Shown here: in pieces, positions 46,409 to 55,697 of the stretch
How positions within the stretch are numbered: the stretch's first letter is position 1
How the letters are laid out: each line of letters starts with the position of its first letter
Assembly (NCBI GenBank): GCA_902168185.1
Contig: CABHOV010000034.1
Location: 237,709 to 301,708, forward strand
Length of the DNA: 64,000 bases
DNA from: an uncultured Bacteroides sp.
Lineage (GTDB): Bacteria > Bacteroidota > Bacteroidia > Cytophagales > Cyclobacteriaceae
Direction: 5' to 3'
The notes under the pieces: model-generated
The model's input: only the letters and a program-made list of their open reading frames with translations
The model's database searches: none
What the model was told of the DNA's origin: nothing
Position numbers and translations under genes: made by a program

Positions 46409-47071
46409 CTAGAACAGACGGTGCTGATGCAGTACTACGTTTTCTACACTTGACGCCAGCACTGAACAGTAATTCTCATTGATATTCAAAGGCGACAAAA
46501 ACCACCTCGTTTTTTCAATTGTAACCCAATTATTTTGAACATGAATATCCTTAAGTGGAATTTCAAAGGTCCGTGAATCCGCTTTAATAACACTTTCTTT
46601 TATTGTCCAATAGTGATAAAACTCAGCAAGGGGATTGCTCGCTCTAGCAATTTCCTGCCACTGATGTTCATTCATTGTTTCTGAATATTCTTGAAAATCA
46701 ATAGAATCTATTCTCTCAATGTCAACTCCAACCCGGGTGGTTTCAGAAATAGCGCATAACACGTAGTCACCAGAATGCGAAATATTAAAATCGAGAAAAT
46801 TTAATCCTTTGATATAGGGGCGCTTGTGCTTGTTGTAGCTGAGGTCGTTGATATAGGCTCTCGGGATATGCAACAGATCAAGCCCCTCAAGCAGTAGTAG
46901 TTTGCCAAAGAGGTTAGCGACCCGATCTTCTTTTCTCTTGTATTTTAGATTCGCTATACGCAAGGGCACTGGCAGCATTTCCAAATAGTACTGATGGAAA
47001 CGCTCATTTAAATATTTCCCAATGTCTGCATACAAGACGTGTACTTGGCTCACCTTTTCTCCGAGCACCAT
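46409..47071 (-). CDS. Sfp-type 4'-phosphopantetheinyl transferase
   Basis: This 220-aa enzyme loads the phosphopantetheine arm of coenzyme A onto the serine of T domains. Family motifs are FNISHSGDYVLCAIS (95-109), GVDIER with the Mg-binding acidic residues D117 and E119, and WTIKESVIKA (155-164) with K158, E159 and K163. The length is that of Sfp/Gsp enzymes, not of the short AcpS type. It starts 8 nt after the NRPS-B stop, so it is co-transcribed with the NRPSs it must activate. The presence of a dedicated transferase suggests the cluster is self-contained and mobile. Confidence 0.92.
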   Translation of the reverse strand: MVLGEKVSQVHVLYADIGKYLNERFHQYYLEMLPVPLRIANLKYKRKEDRVANLFGKLLLLEGLDLLHIPRAYINDLSYNKHKRPYIKGLNFLDFNISHSGDYVLCAISETTRVGVDIERIDSIDFQEYSETMNEHQWQEIARASNPLAEFYHYWTIKESVIKADSRTFEIPLKDIHVQNNWVTIEKTRWFLSPLNINENYCSVLASSVENVVLHQHRLF

Positions 47072-47079
47072 AAGCTCTA

Positions 47080-50000
47080 TTAAAATTTACTGTGGAGGAT
47101 ATCTGAGATACCCTTATATACCTGCTCAGCATTAGGTGCCTTTACCATTGTGCGGTGATCACCTGGAACTTCAATGATACTAAAGTCTTCACAATGGCTG
47201 CCCCAGCCAATACAATCATCCATACTAAGACGTCCCCCAATTGCTCTGGCGATAATAATTTTGGACTTAACCCGGCCGGTAACAGTGTGAGATATTTTCA
47301 AGTTGCAGAGTTGAACTGCAAACATCCTCAATTTAAATTCAAACTCATCTGCGTTATAAATCCCCAGGTTCACGGCGAAATTCCTTAACATAGCTAACAT
47401 ATCTCGCAGGTTCGGCATTTCAAAAATCAGCTGTAGTTCTGCGACTTTCTTGGCATCTATAAAAAAATCTTTACCACTCAAAAACAAATCTTTAGCGGCA
47501 TTTAACATAAAAAGGCTCCTATCATGATCCGCGCCTGGACTTTCTAGGTGGACGCCCATGTCCAAACCAACTCCCCAATCAATACCCTCGTTCATGGACT
47601 CTAGTTGTTTAACCATTTCAAACATCACGTGCACGCCAAATGAATGCGAAATGAATCGGTAGGGTGGCGAAAATGACTCCTGTAGCCATCGAATATTTTC
47701 AGAAGCTATTTCCCTAATATTAGTAAAGGGTATCTCGTCTTCCCCGATACCATTCATTTGAATGCCGAACACCGGCGCCTTATTGTTAAAACATACCGCC
47801 AGATCCGAGTAGCCATCAACCAATCCTTCGGATCCTGGTACCAAGAATATAGGCAATCCATTCTCATACGAATTCAGTAGTACGATATGTTGGCTATGTT
47901 TTTCTTGATTCCGAATTTTTGATTGGGTTCGTTGATAAACCAGCTCTGATATACTTCTAATTGTAGGATTTAGAAACAGATCGCGAATATTCAAGGTTGC
48001 ATGTGTTCTTTTTCTTATCAATGAAACCGCACGAATTAAAAGCAAGGAATGGCTCATTGCAACCACATCCGAAGTGACATCATTTATCGTTCGTCCAAGT
48101 ATTTCTCCCCAGATCGAGACCAATATTTCTTCAATCTTATTACTGGGTGAAGTATCTCCAGCAGCTCGGGGCGAGGATTCAACATCGGGAAGATTACTTC
48201 GATCAATTTTTCCATTTACCGTGATTGGCAATTCCTGCAATTCAATGAAATGAGCTGGTATCATATAGTGAGGCAGCTTACTGCGCAGGAAATATATTAT
48301 CTGCGTTCTGTCAATAGATTCCATTGCCACTAGGTAAGCGACAATTTCATTGTCGCCACCTTCATTTTTCTTCACCGCTACAATTGCTTGTTTGACTGTC
48401 GGTGCCTGGCCAAGTACATTCTCAATTTCACCAAGTTCTACACGATACCCACGAATCTTAAGTTGATTATCATCTCTTCCAAGAAATTCCACATTGCCGT
48501 CGTTCAGCCACCTGGCCTTGTCACCAGTTTTAAAAATTCTTCCTCCTGACGTTTCAAATGGATCTATCGAAAATCTTCTAATTTCTTCTGAAGAAGGATT
48601 AAGATATCCCCTTGTCACTCCAGCTCCAGCAATGTATAAATCACCCTTAACGCCGATAGGGACAATATTTTTGAAATCATCCAAAATATAAAACTTCGTA
48701 TTATCGATTGGCTTACCAATTGGAACGGTAGAGCTGAACAGATTCCCTTCAAAATAGGACGAGTCAATAGTAGCCTCAGTTATACCATAGCTATTGATGA
48801 CCCGACAATTTTTAAATGTTTCCTGAAGCGACTTAAAATCCTTGGCGTGAATTGTATCCGAACCTACAATCAATAACTTTAACGAAGGCAAGGAAAGATT
48901 GTCATATTCGATGTAACTTGCAAGCATCATCGCCATGGCCGGCGTTGATTCTATAACACTGACCTGGTGACGAGAAATTTCGTCCAAGAGATACGGGATG
49001 TCGAGACGTCTATCCTCTGGAACCAGGACTAGTGTTCCTCCGTTTAGCAACGCCCTACACAGGTCACCGGTAAAAACATCAAACCCAGAGCTTGCGACCG
49101 ATAGCACAACCAACCCTTGCTTGTCGAGTCCGTAGTGTGACTGCCAAGCTAGAGCTACATTTACCAGGCTTCTATGTTCAACCATTACCCCTTTGGGTAT
49201 TCCTGTTGATCCCGAGGTATAAATTACATACGCCAAGTTCTCCCAATCTAATGTCCGCTGAAGTTTAGTAGTCAAACATTGTCCTATCTCCTCTTCATTG
49301 TCAATCTCAACTATTTTATGAATGCATTTTTGAAGTTCCGACTTTTCACTATACCCACTCACTGTTAATCCAATTTTCGGTTTAGTCGCATTCAAGATAA
49401 ATTGAATCCGCTTAACAGGAGTAGTGAGATCAATAGGAATATATGCCGCCCCTGCTTTCATCACTGCGACAATTGCAATCACCAAGTTCACCGATCGATC
49501 TACCACTATAGGAACCAAATCTTCCGGCCCAACGCCTTTGGTCTTCAAATACTGTGCTAGCTGATTTGCTCTATGTTCAAGTTCCAGATATGTGATGGAC
49601 ACTTCATCACAGAAAACTGCCATGTGATCAGGCGTCCTACCAGCTTGATCTTCCAACAGGTCAACGACGTTTTTTTTCATTGACAAGGGAACCGACGTAT
49701 TGTTGAATGTGGATAAAATTAAATTCCGTTCGTCTTCATCAATTAACTGCAACGCATAAATTGGGGTATCGGGATTTTTGACAATCTCTGAAAACAAATT
49801 CTGAAGATGCCTTGCCAGTCCAGTTATAGTTCCTACTTGAAACAGATCCTTGAAAAAGGAAATGTTAAAATGAATTTCCTCTGAATATTCAACGATATTA
49901 ATACTCATTTCAAATTGAGTTTCAGCCCCAGGTATATCAATCGGCTCAAACCTCACTGACTGGATTTCTACTTTGCCAGGAGGGGGTGTGTTTTGGTAAG

Positions 50001-51270
50001 AAATCATCACTTGAAAAACCGAGCTACGCATCATGTCACGCGGAAGGGCAAGGATATCAACGACTTTTTCAAAAGGTGCGTCCTGGTGTTCAAAGTCCTC
50101 CAAAATTGACTTCTTTACTTGCTGAAGAAAATCGCGAAATCTCAATTGTGGTGACACCGTGTTTCTTATCGCAATCGTGTTTACGAAAAATCCGATGAGA
50201 CCTTCTAATGCAATATCATTCCGACCCGCTACAGGTGTTCCAATACAAACATCCGATTGTCCGGTATACCGATAAAGAAGCACATTGAGCACAGCAACAA
50301 AACTCATAAACATCGTGACTCCCTCAGTTTTTACAAGCTCCTTGATCCTCCTTGTTAGGGACTTGTCAAATTTCGACTCTATTTTACTTGCATTTGACGT
50401 GGTATTTAACCGATCAAAATCGGTTACTAAAGCCAATGGTTGAACTCCTGAAAGTTTTGTTTTCCAATACCTCAAATGAGCATCAAGAAAATCACCTGAT
50501 AAATAGGTCCTCTGCCAAATGGCGAAATCTGAATATTGAAAATGGAGTGGGTTAAGCTTAAGAATTTTCTGTTCAACTTTGTTTTTGTAGAACATCAGCA
50601 GTTCATCAACTAAGATTGAAGTAGACCAGCCATCGAAGGCAATGTGATGGATAACGATAGCGATTAAATGTACGTTCTCAGATTCTTTCACTACAGCGAC
50701 TCTAATCATTGGCTCGGCAGCAAGGTCAAACGGAGCTGAAACAAATTCCTCCACATAACTTTCTAAAGATCTACCGTTGAAAAGGATATCTTGGAGGACT
50801 GCAAGAGATATTTTCCAATCGGTAATCTTTCGTATTTCCTGAAAGCCAACTCCGTCTTGGTTTTGTGTAACAGTTCTTAAAATTTCGTGTCTTTCAATGA
50901 CCTGACGAAAAGAGTAGTCAATGGCCTCAACGTTGAGCGGTCCATGTGCTCGTAATATCCACGACAGGTGGTACTGTTTGGTTCCTTGTAATTGATCGAT
51001 AAACCAAAGTCTTTCTTGTGAGAATGACAATGGGATACGCTCCGGTCGCTCGAGTACGGGCATTGGTTCCTTTACTAAAGCAGCTTTCTGCCTTTTGATA
51101 TAATCAATGATTTGCGGCTTGAATTCCCTTAGTTTTGAGAGTAGAAGTTCTGGTCTTTCATTTTTTGGAAAGCTTACTAAGAGCTCATCATTTTCAGCTG
51201 AAACGATAACACCAAATTGACGAGCTTCTTCTAAAATACCCAGCACATTAACGATGTCAAACCCTGCCAT
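47080..51270 (-). CDS. Non-ribosomal peptide synthetase with terminal thioesterase (dock-C-A-T-TE), 'NRPS-B'
   Basis: About 1396 aa from the ATG at 51270 (MAGFDIVNVL; an upstream in-frame Met at 51282 is less likely). Residue numbers below count from 51282. A TubC-like docking domain (5-65) is followed by C (about 80-510, H212-H-I-A-F-D217-G), A (about 525-1030), T (about 1045-1115) and a type I thioesterase (about 1155-1400). The by-eye A-domain code is DVGEIGSIDK, identical to a known Orn code. The T-domain core is odd: the usual D-x-FF-x-x-GGHS reads SDVVAMSHS, keeping Ser1079 but losing both glycines. The thioesterase nucleophile is Ser1214 in SHSFGV (usual GHSFGG), with D1241 and H1376 as the rest of a triad. 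As the only chain-releasing domain in the locus, it probably ends the whole assembly line by hydrolysis or cyclisation. Confidence 0.9.
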   Translation of the reverse strand: MAGFDIVNVLGILEEARQFGVIVSAENDELLVSFPKNERPELLLSKLREFKPQIIDYIKRQKAALVKEPMPVLERPERIPLSFSQERLWFIDQLQGTKQYHLSWILRAHGPLNVEAIDYSFRQVIERHEILRTVTQNQDGVGFQEIRKITDWKISLAVLQDILFNGRSLESYVEEFVSAPFDLAAEPMIRVAVVKESENVHLIAIVIHHIAFDGWSTSILVDELLMFYKNKVEQKILKLNPLHFQYSDFAIWQRTYLSGDFLDAHLRYWKTKLSGVQPLALVTDFDRLNTTSNASKIESKFDKSLTRRIKELVKTEGVTMFMSFVAVLNVLLYRYTGQSDVCIGTPVAGRNDIALEGLIGFFVNTIAIRNTVSPQLRFRDFLQQVKKSILEDFEHQDAPFEKVVDILALPRDMMRSSVFQVMISYQNTPPPGKVEIQSVRFEPIDIPGAETQFEMSINIVEYSEEIHFNISFFKDLFQVGTITGLARHLQNLFSEIVKNPDTPIYALQLIDEDERNLILSTFNNTSVPLSMKKNVVDLLEDQAGRTPDHMAVFCDEVSITYLELEHRANQLAQYLKTKGVGPEDLVPIVVDRSVNLVIAIVAVMKAGAAYIPIDLTTPVKRIQFILNATKPKIGLTVSGYSEKSELQKCIHKIVEIDNEEEIGQCLTTKLQRTLDWENLAYVIYTSGSTGIPKGVMVEHRSLVNVALAWQSHYGLDKQGLVVLSVASSGFDVFTGDLCRALLNGGTLVLVPEDRRLDIPYLLDEISRHQVSVIESTPAMAMMLASYIEYDNLSLPSLKLLIVGSDTIHAKDFKSLQETFKNCRVINSYGITEATIDSSYFEGNLFSSTVPIGKPIDNTKFYILDDFKNIVPIGVKGDLYIAGAGVTRGYLNPSSEEIRRFSIDPFETSGGRIFKTGDKARWLNDGNVEFLGRDDNQLKIRGYRVELGEIENVLGQAPTVKQAIVAVKKNEGGDNEIVAYLVAMESIDRTQIIYFLRSKLPHYMIPAHFIELQELPITVNGKIDRSNLPDVESSPRAAGDTSPSNKIEEILVSIWGEILGRTINDVTSDVVAMSHSLLLIRAVSLIRKRTHATLNIRDLFLNPTIRSISELVYQRTQSKIRNQEKHSQHIVLLNSYENGLPIFLVPGSEGLVDGYSDLAVCFNNKAPVFGIQMNGIGEDEIPFTNIREIASENIRWLQESFSPPYRFISHSFGVHVMFEMVKQLESMNEGIDWGVGLDMGVHLESPGADHDRSLFMLNAAKDLFLSGKDFFIDAKKVAELQLIFEMPNLRDMLAMLRNFAVNLGIYNADEFEFKLRMFAVQLCNLKISHTVTGRVKSKIIIARAIGGRLSMDDCIGWGSHCEDFSIIEVPGDHRTMVKAPNAEQVYKGISDILHSKF

Positions 51271-51308
51271 AGTCCATCTCAATTAAAACACATAAAAACG
51301 GTAACACA

Positions 51309-54300
51309 TTAATCTAACTCTATCACATCAAAATTATCCTGCTCAAAAGCGGCAAGATGGTTTGCTAATTCTCTTATGGTGGGATAGTTGAATACATCTC
51401 CAAGTGTGATCCTCAATAAACATTCCTCATAAATTCTGACAACAAGCATATTTGCAGTAATCGAATGCCCGCCTAAGAGAAAAAAATTATCCGTAGTTGA
51501 TATTTTGTCTCGCTTAAGAATATCCATCCAAATCTTATGTAGCATTGTTTCATGCGATGACTCCGGGACAAAAAATATCTTTGAGTCATCATCAGTCCAA
51601 GCTTGGAGTTTAGATTCCAGCAATTTCACGTCTGGTTTCCCCCGATCCGTTAATGGTATTTCGTCTATCAAAATTAGCTTTTGGGGCACCATATAGTCGG
51701 GCAAACGTTCGACTAGGAATTTATTCAGTTCTTGCTCATGCTTGGGATTACTCAAAACTACAAACGCAACCAATGCTGTATCACCATTCTGTGTGACACT
51801 TACAACAGTGGCTGATTTTACATTTTGATACTTCAGCATGACCTGTTCGATTTCAAATGGCTCAATTCGATTTCCACGTACCTTTACTTGCTTGTCTTTT
51901 CGCCCGGTAAAGTAAAAGGTTCCGTTTGAAAGTTCCCCCAAATCCCCTGTTCTGTACAACACGTCCTTGCTATGGATTGAGTCCGTTAAAACGCTTGGGA
52001 CAAGGAGATTGTCGCCTGCTAAATTGACAGCAACCGATACACCACCTATATGAATCTCCCCCTCCACTCCCTGCGGTTGAATACGCCCGAATTTATCTAG
52101 TATATATATATATACATTTGAAATCGGAGTACCTATTGGAATAACATGTCCTGTCGGTTTTTCTACTTTATAGTATGACACACACACTGTGGTTTCCGTA
52201 GGGCCATAAGTATTATAAACACTTATGCCTCTGTCCAGAAAAGAATTTATCTGATCTGGATGCAATACTTCACCACCGCTGATCATAATTCGAAGTGAGT
52301 CTCCAACCGGTAAACCATTCAAATAACTTAAAACAAGAGGCGTGGCGCTTAATAAGGTAATACCCTCTGACACTATAATCTCTCGAAGCAGATTTATATT
52401 CTTCCGATCATCCAGAATGTATAGCCGACCACCACTAGCAAGTATCGGAAAAATTTCTTCGACCGATGTATCAAAACTAACTGAAGACTGTTGCAGTACA
52501 TAATCATGTCGCGTTAATTCAAAATACTCCTGAAAATGATCGACGTAGTTGCACATTGCGCGGTGCGTAATGGAGATACTTTTGGGCATTCCTGTCGATC
52601 CTGATGTATGCATTATGTAACAGACCGAATCAGCATCAACTTGGATGGAGTAATTGTCAGGGGGAATAGACTCCTTATCTAGAAGTATGTCATCAATGAA
52701 TTCACATCTAATACGAGATAACCGGCTTCTCTGATCAATGGTATGCGATGTCAATAGAATATCGCACCCTACCTTGGAAAGCATTGCATAAATCCGTTCA
52801 GGTGGTTCTTCTAGACTAATTGGAACATATGGAACATTACTCATTATACACCCCAGCATTCCGATGACCATAAACTCGGACCTAGGAACACGAAGGGCAA
52901 CCATTTTTTTTCCCGATCCACATATTTCATGTAGCTTTCTACAGATTTTTAAGGACGCCGAATGAATCTCTCCATACGTGAACTGTCCTGCATTGGTCAC
53001 TAGGGCAACCGCATCAGGATTGGACTTTACAGCGCTGCTCCATTTATCTGCCACGTTTGAATACTTCCAATCCCTATTTGCTCCCCTTGAATAACCTAGA
53101 ATTAAGTTCAATTCTGTTTTATCTATTAGAGGCAGATCGCTCAACAGCCTACTTCCCAATGTATCTATACTATTCATTAACGAGAGCAAACCATTTTGCA
53201 TCGACGTTATCATTTCTGGTGTGATAAAATCAGAATCGAAAACAAATCTTATGTCGAGTCCATTACTATTATAGTCCCTAATATAGATTGACAATGGATC
53301 AGTTTCTGCGTGGTTTGTCAAAGCAATTGTCTCAACAGTGGCCGGACCAAGGGTCGACTCAAAATCGAAGTTCTCGTACGAAACCTTAACAAAATACAAG
53401 CGTGTATTTCCAGCATGCAGTTTAAGTAAATCCACAAGGCTCCCATACTGAAACAACTGGTGTCTCAAACCGACAAACATTTTCCTTTTTACTTCCAAGA
53501 GTGTATCGTCAAAAGTATGCTGCCCTTGAAAATTGAATTTCATGCAAATCAAGTTCATAAACACTCCTGCCGTATTCTTGAAAGATTTCTTCACCCGGTT
53601 GAGAACCGGGTAAGCAATACAAATATCTTCTTGCTGTTGCGTGCGACTCAAATAGACTCCCAGCAACGTTATAAAAAGTTGAAAAAAAGAAACTTTATTT
53701 ACGCTCGCGAAATCTTGCAAATGCCTCTGCAAGGGTAAAGGAATTTTCAAGCTCATCTCCTTTAAACCGCAACGTAATTCCTGATTGACCTCTTGGCGAA
53801 TCTTGAACAAATTTGCTGGCAATGTATTAAACTCGCCAGCCCAGAACTTCTTGTCCTCCAGAAATCTTCCCGATGTCAGATATATAGAGTCTTCGAATGC
53901 ATATTCGCTATAGCTATAAATAACATTATCGAAGTGCGCTCCTGTGTTAAGGGCGTTATATGTGTTTCTTACCTGATTCAACAACAACGTAAAAGATGCT
54001 CCGTCCGAAATAATATGATGAATCTTAGTATACCAAATATGGCACTTAGGCCCGATCTCAAATAGTTTGACATTGAATAACTTATTTTCAGTCAAATTGA
54101 AAGATACCTTAAAGTCTTCATTCATCCAGCGCACGGCTGCTTCCTTCGCATTGGCTTGCGACGCAAAACTTATAACATCTAGTTCGAACTGCAAAAAGTC
54201 TACATCTGAAATACATGTTAAAGTGGTATCAGTATTTACAAATTTTGTATAGTATACCTCTTGGGACTTCAACACAAATTCAATTGCACGACATAACACC

Positions 54301-54422
54301 GGCACGTTTAGATCACCCGTTATAGAGACATAGCCACCAATATTATATTTAGCGGAAGTTTTATGGATGAGTTGGTCAATCCATATTAACCGTTGGGTTA
54401 AACTTGGTATAAATGTCTTCAT
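51309..54422 (-). CDS. Non-ribosomal peptide synthetase, single module C-A-T, 'NRPS-A'
   Basis: This 1037-aa protein has a C domain from its first residues (HHIISDG at 135-141), an A domain (about 450-940; A3 MHTSGSTGMPK, A5 NTYGPTETT, A7 YRTGDL) and a T domain (FFLLGGHSI, about 960-1030). The by-eye code is DTESIGTVCK: Glu at the third position suggests a basic or polar side chain, but there is no confident match. Unlike NRPS-B, -C and -E it has no docking domain in front of its C domain, which would suit a chain-starting role, perhaps joining an acyl group to the first residue. It could equally be a late elongation module. It is the first gene of the second minus-strand unit, 27-39 nt ahead of NRPS-B, and is divergent from the small gene at 54599. 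Confidence 0.9.
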   Translation of the reverse strand: MKTFIPSLTQRLIWIDQLIHKTSAKYNIGGYVSITGDLNVPVLCRAIEFVLKSQEVYYTKFVNTDTTLTCISDVDFLQFELDVISFASQANAKEAAVRWMNEDFKVSFNLTENKLFNVKLFEIGPKCHIWYTKIHHIISDGASFTLLLNQVRNTYNALNTGAHFDNVIYSYSEYAFEDSIYLTSGRFLEDKKFWAGEFNTLPANLFKIRQEVNQELRCGLKEMSLKIPLPLQRHLQDFASVNKVSFFQLFITLLGVYLSRTQQQEDICIAYPVLNRVKKSFKNTAGVFMNLICMKFNFQGQHTFDDTLLEVKRKMFVGLRHQLFQYGSLVDLLKLHAGNTRLYFVKVSYENFDFESTLGPATVETIALTNHAETDPLSIYIRDYNSNGLDIRFVFDSDFITPEMITSMQNGLLSLMNSIDTLGSRLLSDLPLIDKTELNLILGYSRGANRDWKYSNVADKWSSAVKSNPDAVALVTNAGQFTYGEIHSASLKICRKLHEICGSGKKMVALRVPRSEFMVIGMLGCIMSNVPYVPISLEEPPERIYAMLSKVGCDILLTSHTIDQRSRLSRIRCEFIDDILLDKESIPPDNYSIQVDADSVCYIMHTSGSTGMPKSISITHRAMCNYVDHFQEYFELTRHDYVLQQSSVSFDTSVEEIFPILASGGRLYILDDRKNINLLREIIVSEGITLLSATPLVLSYLNGLPVGDSLRIMISGGEVLHPDQINSFLDRGISVYNTYGPTETTVCVSYYKVEKPTGHVIPIGTPISNVYIYILDKFGRIQPQGVEGEIHIGGVSVAVNLAGDNLLVPSVLTDSIHSKDVLYRTGDLGELSNGTFYFTGRKDKQVKVRGNRIEPFEIEQVMLKYQNVKSATVVSVTQNGDTALVAFVVLSNPKHEQELNKFLVERLPDYMVPQKLILIDEIPLTDRGKPDVKLLESKLQAWTDDDSKIFFVPESSHETMLHKIWMDILKRDKISTTDNFFLLGGHSITANMLVVRIYEECLLRITLGDVFNYPTIRELANHLAAFEQDNFDVIELD

Positions 54423-54496
54423 CGAAAGACGGCCTAAATGGGCATTTATAAAAGTAAGTTATACAAAAACAGACATGGGAATTAGAAGAAGAATTA

Positions 54497-54521
54497 TCGA
54501 AGGATCAAATTGACCCTTCGC
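54497..54521 (+). promoter_or_regulatory. 25-nt hairpin-like motif, copy 2 (upstream of the GT9 unit)
   Basis: TCGAA starts at 54497 and TTCG ends at 54520, enclosing TCAA and TTGAC. In this copy the stem is extended to CGAAGG / CCTTCG. It lies 78 nt before the start of the small gene at 54599 and between two divergent units, so it might also affect the NRPS-A promoter. Confidence 0.55.
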
Positions 54522-54598
54522 CTTAAAAGTTTCTGCCACCCATTTTTTTTCTCTTGAAATTACACTTTATTGCTCATCAATAGCAAAACAATTTAGCA

Positions 54599-54799
54599 AT
54601 GGGAATTCAATCCCTAGAAGAAATCCGTAATCGTATAGTCTCAATTGAAGATAGGCTTAAACTTATCGATGACGGGATAAATAAAGAAATGAGTCGACCA
54701 TTTCTTGAAAGACGAGAGCATTTATGCCTGTTCCTTGACGTTGAAAAGAAAATATACCTTGCAAAATTGGACGAATTGAAGTGGATCATCGATGCCTGA
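54599..54799 (+). CDS. Small coiled-coil protein, unknown
   Basis: This 66-aa product is highly charged and helical (GIQSLEEIRNRIVSIEDRLK, then LERREHLCLFLDVEKKIY), probably a short coiled coil. Its stop codon overlaps the start of the following GT9 gene by 8 nt, which suggests coupled translation and supports its being real. No family is recognised. It may be a partner or leader peptide for the glycosyltransferase unit. Confidence 0.45.
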   Translation: MGIQSLEEIRNRIVSIEDRLKLIDDGINKEMSRPFLERREHLCLFLDVEKKIYLAKLDELKWIIDA

Positions 54800-55697
54800 G
54801 GAAATCATACTGTTATCGTGGGGGGCGATTGGTGACGCCGTTGTATGTACCCCAGCACTTCGCGCGTTAAAAGAAAAGAATAAAAACAAGAAAATTATCC
54901 TATACGCGCCGAAAAAAACTCATCTGGATGTTTTTAGAAACAACCCAAATATTGATTCACTTCGTTACTTCACGCCATTTAACGTGTGGCGATATCCAAT
55001 CCATTTCATCCAATACCTGTTTAAAAAAAAGCAGTTCAACTATTTCCATTTAGCATTTCAAACCACAAGAATCCGAGAACACATTTATAGCCGAAATGTT
55101 AAACAAATTGTTGGCGATGTATTAAGCCTAATAATAGAAAATGATCGCACACAAATATTTTTGACTACCCAAGAACTTGCGTCAGCAACAAAGAGACTGG
55201 CTCCATATAAAAACGTGATTATAGCACACATTCATTCAAGGGCGAGCCAAAATCATATGTGGGACATCCGGAACTGGAACGCTTTAGTTAATGAGCTATC
55301 GCAATACACCTTTATACAAATCGGATTTCATGACGAATCGAAAATCGAAGGTGCAATTGATTGGCGGGGCCAAACAACGCTGAGGGAGGCATTTGCTCTC
55401 ATTAAGTTATCAAAATCATTTGTTGGTGTTGATTCTTCGTTCTCACATGTTACCAATGCGTTTGACATTCCAGGAGTTGTGCTTTTTGGATCCTCGAGTC
55501 CAGTATTTTGGGGGCACAGCAATAATATCAATATCTACAAAAAACAGCGTTGTTCACCATGCTATTATTATCTATGGAACGATCCATGTCCCTACAGTAA
55601 AGAATGCATGCAGGCTATTTCTGTACTGGACGTAAAAGACGCGTTAACAAAACAAATGAATAAGTCAGCTCTTCAACACCAATCAACAAATACATGA
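54792..55697 (+). CDS. GT9 family glycosyltransferase (heptosyltransferase-like), second copy
   Basis: This 301-aa protein is a close paralog of the gene at 42145: LLSWGAIGDAVVCTPALRAL at the N-terminus, IDWRGQTTLREAFALIK in the middle, FVGVDSSFSHVTNAFDIPGV at the donor site, and a CSPCYYYLWNDPCPYSKECM cysteine cluster at the end. In the donor-site motif the glycine of D-A-G-x-x-H is replaced (DSSFSH), whereas the first copy keeps DAGLSH, so the two may use different donors or one may be weakened. The gene overlaps the previous small gene by 8 nt and the next gene by 4 nt (ATGA), indicating one tightly coupled transcript. Confidence 0.85.
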   Translation: MPEEIILLSWGAIGDAVVCTPALRALKEKNKNKKIILYAPKKTHLDVFRNNPNIDSLRYFTPFNVWRYPIHFIQYLFKKKQFNYFHLAFQTTRIREHIYSRNVKQIVGDVLSLIIENDRTQIFLTTQELASATKRLAPYKNVIIAHIHSRASQNHMWDIRNWNALVNELSQYTFIQIGFHDESKIEGAIDWRGQTTLREAFALIKLSKSFVGVDSSFSHVTNAFDIPGVVLFGSSSPVFWGHSNNINIYKKQRCSPCYYYLWNDPCPYSKECMQAISVLDVKDALTKQMNKSALQHQSTNT

